The position numbers and the translations under genes were made by a program. From positions 1 to 10,049 of the forward strand of contig JASLCO010000011.1 in NCBI GenBank assembly GCA_030146505.1: DNA of 10,049 nt, in the 5' to 3' direction. Below, one piece after another: positions 5,306 through 10,049 of the stretch. The notes under the pieces were generated by a model. That model did no database searches. It was given only the letters and a program-made list of their open reading frames with translations, and was not told the DNA's origin. Positions within the stretch are counted from its first letter, which is position 1; each line of letters starts with the position of its first letter. This DNA comes from Moraxellaceae bacterium. GTDB lineage: Bacteria > Pseudomonadota > Gammaproteobacteria > Pseudomonadales > Moraxellaceae.

Positions 5306-7924
5306 TCAGTCCGTGGTGAGCTTGCGCAAGGCCTCGTTGCTCCTTTTGCTGATACGCGTCCTGTCGTTTTCATAGGCGGCCCAGGGGTCGCGGGTGAGCC
5401 CTGCCACGCGGGCACGGATATTGGCCAGCGTGAAAGCGGCGGCACTTTCGATATCAGGCAGCTCTTTCCAGCGCAGCGGCGTGGCTACCGGAGCACCTTC
5501 ACGTGCGCGCAAGGAATAGGGAGTGACGGTGGTGGCGCCTTCGGCATTGCGCAGATAGTCGATGAAGATGCGGGATTTACGTTTTGCCTTGGCCGCGCTG
5601 GCGACAAAGCGGTCCGGCAGTTCCGCTTCCAGATGGAGGACGACATGATGCGAAAAATTCTTCACTTCGTCCCAGGTGTGCACGCGCAGCAAGGGCACTT
5701 CCACATGCAGCCCCTTGCCACCACTGGTCTTGAGATAACAGGGCAATTCCAGCTCCTGCAGCAACGCCTGCAGGAGCACGGCGCCATCTTTCACCGACTG
5801 CCATGTCACGCCGGGGCCCGGGTCCAGGTCGAAAATCATGCGGTCGGGGCGATCCAGGCGATCACGCCGCGCTTCCCAGGCATGGAATTCGATGACACCC
5901 ATCTGCACCAGCCCCACCAGTGAACGGCTGTCGCTGGCCAGCATGTAAAGCGCCGTGCCGGCTTTTTCCGGCACGGCCACGGTACGCAGGAAATCCGGCA
6001 TGGCATCGGTCATGTGCTTCTGGAAGAAACAGCCGGCGGCGATGCCGTCGGGACAACGCAGCACACTCAGGGGACGGTCTGCCAGATGCGGCAGTACACG
6101 CGCTGCCATGTCGGCGTAATAACGCGCCACATCCCGCTTGCTGTAGCCCGCTCCCGGATAAACCTCGCGCTGTGGATGCGAGATGCGGACGCCGGCCAGC
6201 TCGGCATCACGCCGGGACGTGCTCCTTTTCCGGGTTTTGCCATCCGGTTTTTTCCGGGCTTTTTCCGGCGCGCCGGCGGCGGGAGGTGCCACGGCTTTTT
6301 CCTGATGCACGAGTTCCGCCTCCTTGTCGTCACGCAAGCCCAGGAAAACTGCCTGGCGCAAACGCTGGTGCCGGGTCCAGCCGGAAAATTTCACCTCCAC
6401 CACCAGCTGCGGGCTGACCCAGTGCGCACCGTCCTTTTCCTGCGCGGACAACTCGCCTTCAAACGGCGAAGTCTTGCGTTCCAGCCGGCACAGGCGGTGG
6501 TGGAGATGGCGCAACTGGCTGTCATCAAAACCCGTGCCGGTGCGCCCGACATGAATGAAGCGCTGCGCGTCATCGAAATAACCCAGCAGCAGCGCCCCGA
6601 AACCGGCCCGCCCGCCTTCCGGGTCGGTATAGGCACCCACGACGAATTCCTGCCGGTGCAGGCATTTCAGCTTGAGCCAGTGGCGGCCACGGCCGCTGCG
6701 GTAAGGCGCAGCGGCCGACTTGATGATGATGCCTTCCTCGCCCTGCAGGCAGGCCTGTTCATACACCTCCTGCAAGCGGCCCTTGATGTGGTCGCTGTAG
6801 CGCAGCGCGGAATTTTTCAGGCGGGAGGGACGCAGGGCTTTTTTCAGGCGCTGCTTGCGCTCTTCCTGCGGCAGTTCGCGCAGGTCTTCACCTGCCAGCC
6901 AGGGCGCATCGAAAACGTAATAGAGCAAGCGCGACTCATCCCGGACAGCGCGTTCCCCTTTCCTGAAGGATTGCTGCAGCAGCTCGAAACTGCCGTGGCC
7001 TTCCCTGTCCACCGCCACCAGCTCGCCATCCAGCCAGCTGCCCGGCAAATCCAGCCGGGCCAGATCAGCGGCAATATCCGGCAGCAATGAAGTCCAGTCA
7101 TGGTGGTTGCGAGTCCACAGGCTGACCCCGTTTTCCTGCAGACGTGCCAGGATGCGGTAGCCATCGAACTTGAGTTCGGACAGCCAGGTGCCGTCACGCG
7201 GCGCCTCCGCCACAAGGCTGGCCAGTTGCGGCTCCATCCTGTCCGGCAACGCCTGCGTTTTTTTTCCACGGGCGCCCAAGGCAGATTTCCGGGCCGGTTT
7301 TTTTTCACGTGGTGCCGGGACCGCCAGCTCCCCTGTCTCCACCCTGCCCTTTTTTCCCTGCGCGATCTGCTTGAGCGTGCGCCCCGACAAGACGCTCACA
7401 GCCGTCTCCTGCCCGGTTCCGATTTCACGACCGGCGAATTCATCCTTCGCCTTGACCAGCAGCCAGTTGGCCTTGCCGTTTTCCCCCTTTTTTCCATTCC
7501 CTTTCATGCGCAGCAGCGACCAGCGCCCGGCCAGCTTGCGGCCCAGCAAGACAAAGCGGATATGCCCCCGGCGCCAGGCCTCGACCGGATCGCCGTCGGG
7601 AATCCAGCGGCCGCGGTCCCAGACCATGACGGTGCCTCCACCATACTGCGCGACCGGGATCACGCCCTCGAAACGGCCATAGGCCAAGGGATGGTCTTCC
7701 ACTTCCACGGCCAGGCGCTTTTCTGCCGGATCAGGGCTTGGGCCCTTGGGCACGGCCCAGCTTTTCAGCACGCCACCGATTTCCAGACGGAAATCAAAAT
7801 GCAGGTGACTGGCAGCATGCATCTGCACCACAAAGGCCAGATCGGTGCCCGACGCCTGCCATTCCCCTCGGGGTTCCGGTGTTTCGTCAAAATGGCGCTT
7901 CTGCCAGTAGGGTTTCAGATCCAT
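5306..7924 (-). CDS. ligD: LigD, multifunctional DNA ligase D (PE-LIG-POL)
   Basis: An 872-residue end-joining enzyme with three catalytic domains in the Pseudomonas order. (1) Phosphoesterase, about 1-165: His36, His42, Asp44 and Arg46 in MHAASHLHFDFRLE, and His78 and Tyr82 in VEDHPLAYGRFEG, the residues that trim 3' ends. (2) ATP-dependent ligase, about 228-530: the adenylated Lys252 in ELKFDGYR, LDGELVAVD, YYVFDAP, EGIIIKS (397-403) and WLKLKC (416-421). (3) Primase-polymerase, about 575-865: Asp699 and Asp701 in FDLDPGPG, His740 in SGGKGLHVEVP, and Asp789 in FIDYLRN. All key residues are intact. Two Lys/Arg-rich linkers (about 142-227 and 540-573) separate the domains; the first contains two runs of eight A. 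P. aeruginosa LigD is 840 residues. It works with Ku, encoded 81 bp upstream. AGGAG lies 9 bases before the ATG. Confidence 0.97.
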   Translation of the reverse strand: MDLKPYWQKRHFDETPEPRGEWQASGTDLAFVVQMHAASHLHFDFRLEIGGVLKSWAVPKGPSPDPAEKRLAVEVEDHPLAYGRFEGVIPVAQYGGGTVMVWDRGRWIPDGDPVEAWRRGHIRFVLLGRKLAGRWSLLRMKGNGKKGENGKANWLLVKAKDEFAGREIGTGQETAVSVLSGRTLKQIAQGKKGRVETGELAVPAPREKKPARKSALGARGKKTQALPDRMEPQLASLVAEAPRDGTWLSELKFDGYRILARLQENGVSLWTRNHHDWTSLLPDIAADLARLDLPGSWLDGELVAVDREGHGSFELLQQSFRKGERAVRDESRLLYYVFDAPWLAGEDLRELPQEERKQRLKKALRPSRLKNSALRYSDHIKGRLQEVYEQACLQGEEGIIIKSAAAPYRSGRGRHWLKLKCLHRQEFVVGAYTDPEGGRAGFGALLLGYFDDAQRFIHVGRTGTGFDDSQLRHLHHRLCRLERKTSPFEGELSAQEKDGAHWVSPQLVVEVKFSGWTRHQRLRQAVFLGLRDDKEAELVHQEKAVAPPAAGAPEKARKKPDGKTRKRSTSRRDAELAGVRISHPQREVYPGAGYSKRDVARYYADMAARVLPHLADRPLSVLRCPDGIAAGCFFQKHMTDAMPDFLRTVAVPEKAGTALYMLASDSRSLVGLVQMGVIEFHAWEARRDRLDRPDRMIFDLDPGPGVTWQSVKDGAVLLQALLQELELPCYLKTSGGKGLHVEVPLLRVHTWDEVKNFSHHVVLHLEAELPDRFVASAAKAKRKSRIFIDYLRNAEGATTVTPYSLRAREGAPVATPLRWKELPDIESAAAFTLANIRARVAGLTRDPWAAYENDRTRISKRSNEALRKLTTD

Positions 7925-7946
7925 GAGGCAAGGCTCCTCTTTTGGC

Positions 7947-7958
7947 TTTTGCGCAAAA
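7947..7958. repeat. 12-bp palindrome in the ku-ligD gap
   Basis: ttttgcgcaaaa, a perfect palindrome within the 81-bp gap between ku and ligD, about 9 bp upstream of the ligD ribosome site. Smaller inverted repeats (cagccgggctg at 7968-7978 and gctgcgcagc at 7975-7984) share the gap. It could be an mRNA hairpin or an operator. I see no direct evidence for either. Confidence 0.35.
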
Positions 7959-8005
7959 CCCCCTCTTCAGCCGGGCTGCGCAGCGGATGCAGACGTGAAA
8001 ATGCG

Positions 8006-8920
8006 TCACGCCTGCCTGCGGCGGGCGGCTGTCTTGCGCCGCGCCGGTTTTTTCCCGTCATCCGTTTTCTTGCCGTCCTCTTTTGTATTTCTTGCACCGG
8101 CTGGCCGGACCGGCGTTTTTCCACCAGCCGCCTTGCCGCTCACGCTCTTGCGCAGCAAGGCCACGAGGTCCACCACATTGGAAGGCGGCGGTGGGGCTTC
8201 TTCCGGCTCTGTCACTTCGTGGATTTCTTTGCCCTTCACTTTCTTTTCCACCAGCGCCAGCAGTTCGTCGTAGAACGTGTCCGGATAATCTGCGGCCTGC
8301 CAGCCGGTGCTCATGGCATCCACCAGATCTTCCGCCATGCCGATTTCGCGGGTGCCCAGACCCACGGCGCCGGTAGTTTTCAGTGCCGGCTTGCCGTCGA
8401 TTTCCAGCGGGCGGATTTCGTGCACATAACGCAGCGTGATCAGCGACAAGCCCTCGTCGTCCGCCACGATGGCCACCAGATGCTGCCGGCTGCGCAATAC
8501 CAGCCTGGCAATGCCGGCCTTGCCGGAACGGCGCAATGCCTCGTGCAACAGCACATAGACTTTCTCGCCGCCCTTGCCCGGCCACAGCGCATAGGGCTTT
8601 TCAAAATGCACCGGCGGGATTTCCCCCAGCGGCACGAAGGCGAGCAGGTCCATGGTGTGGGCCGTACCCGCGCCGGCCGCGCGGATTTCCTCTTCGCTCA
8701 GCACGACATAGCGGCCGTCTTCATATTCATAAGCCTTGACGATGTTTTCCGGTGCCACCGGCTTGCCGGTCTTCTTGTTGATGCGCTGGTAACCCACGGG
8801 CGCGAAATCCCGCTTGTCCAGCAGGTCCAGGTCCAGCCTCCCTTCCTTTTCCACGGCGAAAAGCTCTACCGGAATGAAAATGAGGCCGAAGCTGATGGCG
8901 CCTTTCCACAGGCTGCGCAT
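8006..8920 (-). CDS. ku: Ku, DNA end-binding protein of non-homologous end joining
   Basis: A 304-residue bacterial Ku (usually about 260-310). It binds broken DNA ends as a homodimer ring and recruits LigD. The hallmark start MRSLWKGAISFGLIFIPVEL is followed by GYQRINKKTGKPV (43-55), the ring core (IVKAYEYEDGRYVVL, 60-74), GKAGIARLVLRSRQHLVAI (133-151) and LVDAMSTGW (199-207). The C-terminal tail (about 262-304) is rich in Lys and Arg, as in Ku proteins that use basic tails for DNA binding and LigD contact. The frame is open 17 codons further upstream, but the ATG at 8920 has a GAGGG site 7 bases before it and gives the family N-terminus. It begins 10 bp after chaB and is followed by ligD after 81 bp. 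Confidence 0.97.
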   Translation of the reverse strand: MRSLWKGAISFGLIFIPVELFAVEKEGRLDLDLLDKRDFAPVGYQRINKKTGKPVAPENIVKAYEYEDGRYVVLSEEEIRAAGAGTAHTMDLLAFVPLGEIPPVHFEKPYALWPGKGGEKVYVLLHEALRRSGKAGIARLVLRSRQHLVAIVADDEGLSLITLRYVHEIRPLEIDGKPALKTTGAVGLGTREIGMAEDLVDAMSTGWQAADYPDTFYDELLALVEKKVKGKEIHEVTEPEEAPPPPSNVVDLVALLRKSVSGKAAGGKTPVRPAGARNTKEDGKKTDDGKKPARRKTAARRRQA

Positions 8921-8927
8921 GGCGATG

Positions 8928-8932
8928 CCCTC
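8928..8932 (-). promoter_or_regulatory. Ribosome binding site of ku, overlapping the chaB stop
   Basis: GAGGG on the minus strand, 7 bases before the ku ATG. It overlaps the chaB TGA (8931-8933), which suggests coupled translation of chaB and ku. Confidence 0.65.
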
Positions 8933-9161
8933 AGTGTTTCTTGTGCCATTTGTCGTCGTCGCCTTTCTCATACTCCTTCTTCACCGCCGACCAGGCGACG
9001 CGATGTGACGTTTCCTCGCGACTGGCATCGCCGCGGCGGTCTTCCTTGTCCTTGTATTCGTCCCAGGCATGGTTGTAGGCCTCCTTGTAAATTTCCTGCG
9101 CATGCCGGGGCAGGATGTCGCGGAGGTCTTTGGAAAGGCTGGAAATACTGGCGTAAGGCAT
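8931..9161 (-). CDS. chaB: ChaB family protein
   Basis: A 76-residue protein, the same length as E. coli ChaB and clearly alike: MPYASISSLSKDLRDILPRH, then AQEIYKEAYNHAWDEYKDKE, DRRGDASREETSHRVAWSAV and a charged GDDDKWHKKH end. E. coli ChaB was named as a regulator of the ChaA cation antiporter, but that role is thinly supported; family members are small, highly charged, soluble proteins. No chaA lies in the window. AGGAG (9169-9173) sits 7 bases before the ATG at 9161, so the 11-residue upstream extension in the open frame is rejected. It is 29 bp after the SDR gene and 10 bp before ku. Its role next to an end-joining gene is unknown. Confidence 0.93.
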   Translation of the reverse strand: MPYASISSLSKDLRDILPRHAQEIYKEAYNHAWDEYKDKEDRRGDASREETSHRVAWSAVKKEYEKGDDDKWHKKH

Positions 9162-9168
9162 GATGGCT

Positions 9169-9173
9169 CTCCT
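9169..9173 (-). promoter_or_regulatory. Ribosome binding site of chaB (decides the start)
   Basis: AGGAG on the minus strand, 7 bases before the ATG at 9161. It gives a ChaB that begins MPY like its relatives, instead of the open frame from 9194, which overlaps the SDR stop. Confidence 0.75.
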
Positions 9174-9190
9174 GACGGATTGAAAATCCT

Positions 9191-10049
9191 TCACCCGTTG
9201 ATGATTTCGCCGCCATTGGGATGCAGCACCTGGCCGGCAAAGAAAGAGGAATCCTGGCTGGCCAGGAAGACATAGCTGGGCGCCACCTCGTCGGGCTGGC
9301 CGGGGCGGTGCATGGGGTCTTTCTGGCCGAAGCTCGCCACCTGCCCGGCATCAAAGGAGGCAGGAATGAGCGGCGTCCAGATCGGACCGGGCGCCACGGC
9401 GTTCACGCGTATGCCCTTGTCCGCCAGCGCCGCCGACAGCGAACGCGTGAAAGAAACGATGGCACCCTTGCTGGCGGAATAATCAATGAGGTGCGGACTG
9501 CCGCGATAGGCCGTCACCGAAGCGGTGTTGATGATGGAATCACCCGGCTGGAGGAAATTCAGCGCGGCCCGGCTGAGATAGAACATGGAAAAGACATTCA
9601 CGCGGAAGGTTCTTTCCAGCTGCGCATTGTCGATGTCGCCCAGGGATTCCTGCGGGTACTGCTGCCCGGCATTGTTCACCAGAATGTTGAGGCGGCCGTA
9701 TTTCTCCACCGTGGCCACTACGGCATTCTTGCAGAACCCGGCAATGGCAACGTCGCCACGCAGCAGGAGGCACTGCTGCCCTTCGGCTTCCACCAGCGCG
9801 AGGGTTTCCCGCGCATCCCCGTCCTCTTCCAGATAGACAATGGCGATGTCGGCCCCTTCCTTGGCATAGGCCACCGCCACGGCACGGCCTATGCCGCTGT
9901 CGCCACCCGTGATGAGGGCCACCTTGCCCTGCAGGCGCCGGCTGGAGCGATAACCCTTCATTTCACCCTGGGGTGGTGGATGCATGGCTACCTGCTGCCC
10001 CGGCTGACGGAACTGATGCTGCGATGACAGCTCTGACGGCGGATTTCCT
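9191..10049 (-). CDS. SDR family oxidoreductase (YghA-like), probably 5'-truncated by window edge
   Basis: A classical short-chain dehydrogenase/reductase using NAD(P)H. Numbering from the first ATG (9985): cofactor motif TGGDSGIG (26-33), NNAG (104-107), catalytic Ser156 in NTAS, Tyr169 and Lys173 in YSASK, PGPIWTPLIP (199-208), and a C-terminal NGGEIING. The substrate is unknown. It belongs to the group with E. coli YghA and Bacillus general-stress SDRs, which carry an N-terminal leader rich in Q, P and G before the GKVALITGGDSGIG stretch. The frame stays open from 9985 to the window edge and reads SSQHQFRQPGQQVAMHPPP, which looks like that leader, so the real start is probably beyond 10049. 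No ribosome site is seen before the ATG at 9985. It is the most upstream gene visible in the operon, and the operon promoter must lie outside the window. Confidence 0.88.
   Translation of the reverse strand, partial: GNPPSELSSQHQFRQPGQQVAMHPPPQGEMKGYRSSRRLQGKVALITGGDSGIGRAVAVAYAKEGADIAIVYLEEDGDARETLALVEAEGQQCLLLRGDVAIAGFCKNAVVATVEKYGRLNILVNNAGQQYPQESLGDIDNAQLERTFRVNVFSMFYLSRAALNFLQPGDSIINTASVTAYRGSPHLIDYSASKGAIVSFTRSLSAALADKGIRVNAVAPGPIWTPLIPASFDAGQVASFGQKDPMHRPGQPDEVAPSYVFLASQDSSFFAGQVLHPNGGEIING

Noticed and set aside
7100..9163. Long plus-strand open frame of 687 codons
   Set aside because: It lies antisense to ligD, ku and chaB, all of which have full catalytic or family motifs; long antisense frames are expected in GC-rich DNA and its translation shows no recognisable domain.
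3395..10049. A defence island or novel immune system
   Set aside because: All genes belong to known repair, redox or metabolic families; no nuclease-helicase, reverse transcriptase, toxin-antitoxin pair or CRISPR repeat is visible.

Overview
The window is GC-rich, tightly packed proteobacterial chromosome. The order queA-tgt-yajC-secD, a CCA-encoding tRNA-Leu, and protein motifs close to E. coli and Pseudomonas relatives suggest a Proteobacterium, most likely a betaproteobacterium. That placement is inferred from gene order and protein style, not from a marker-gene comparison. All protein genes read on the minus strand; only the tRNA reads on the plus strand.

Left part (1-2974): a housekeeping unit transcribed right to left: queA, tgt, yajC and the first 82 codons of secD, which runs off the left edge. 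QueA and Tgt make the queuosine modification of tRNA anticodons; YajC and SecD are accessory subunits of the Sec translocon. Between queA and tgt lie two copies of a ~35-bp GC-rich element in opposite orientations, and the queA reading frame ends inside one of them. Between yajC and secD is a perfect 18-bp GC palindrome.

Middle (2975-3394): a plus-strand tRNA-Leu(CAA) with a near-consensus sigma-70 promoter (TTGCAG, 16 bp, TATAAT) and a GC-rich discriminator, divergent from queA. About 136 bp follow with no convincing gene or terminator.

Right part (3395-10049): six tightly packed minus-strand genes that look like one operon, in transcription order: an SDR oxidoreductase (5' end beyond the right edge), chaB, ku, ligD (PE-LIG-POL order, as in Pseudomonas), a YbdK-type carboxylate-amine ligase, and a class I glutamine amidotransferase / gamma-glutamyl hydrolase (PuuD-like, peptidase C26). 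Spacings are 29, 10, 81, 16 and -4 bp. Ku and LigD form the bacterial non-homologous end-joining pair. The SDR and ChaB are of stress-associated types, and the last two genes look like a gamma-glutamyl synthetase/hydrolase pair. Physical linkage of DNA end joining with a possible gamma-glutamyl metabolite module is the most interesting aspect. No individual gene is of an unknown family, and I see no mobile element, CRISPR array or phage gene.
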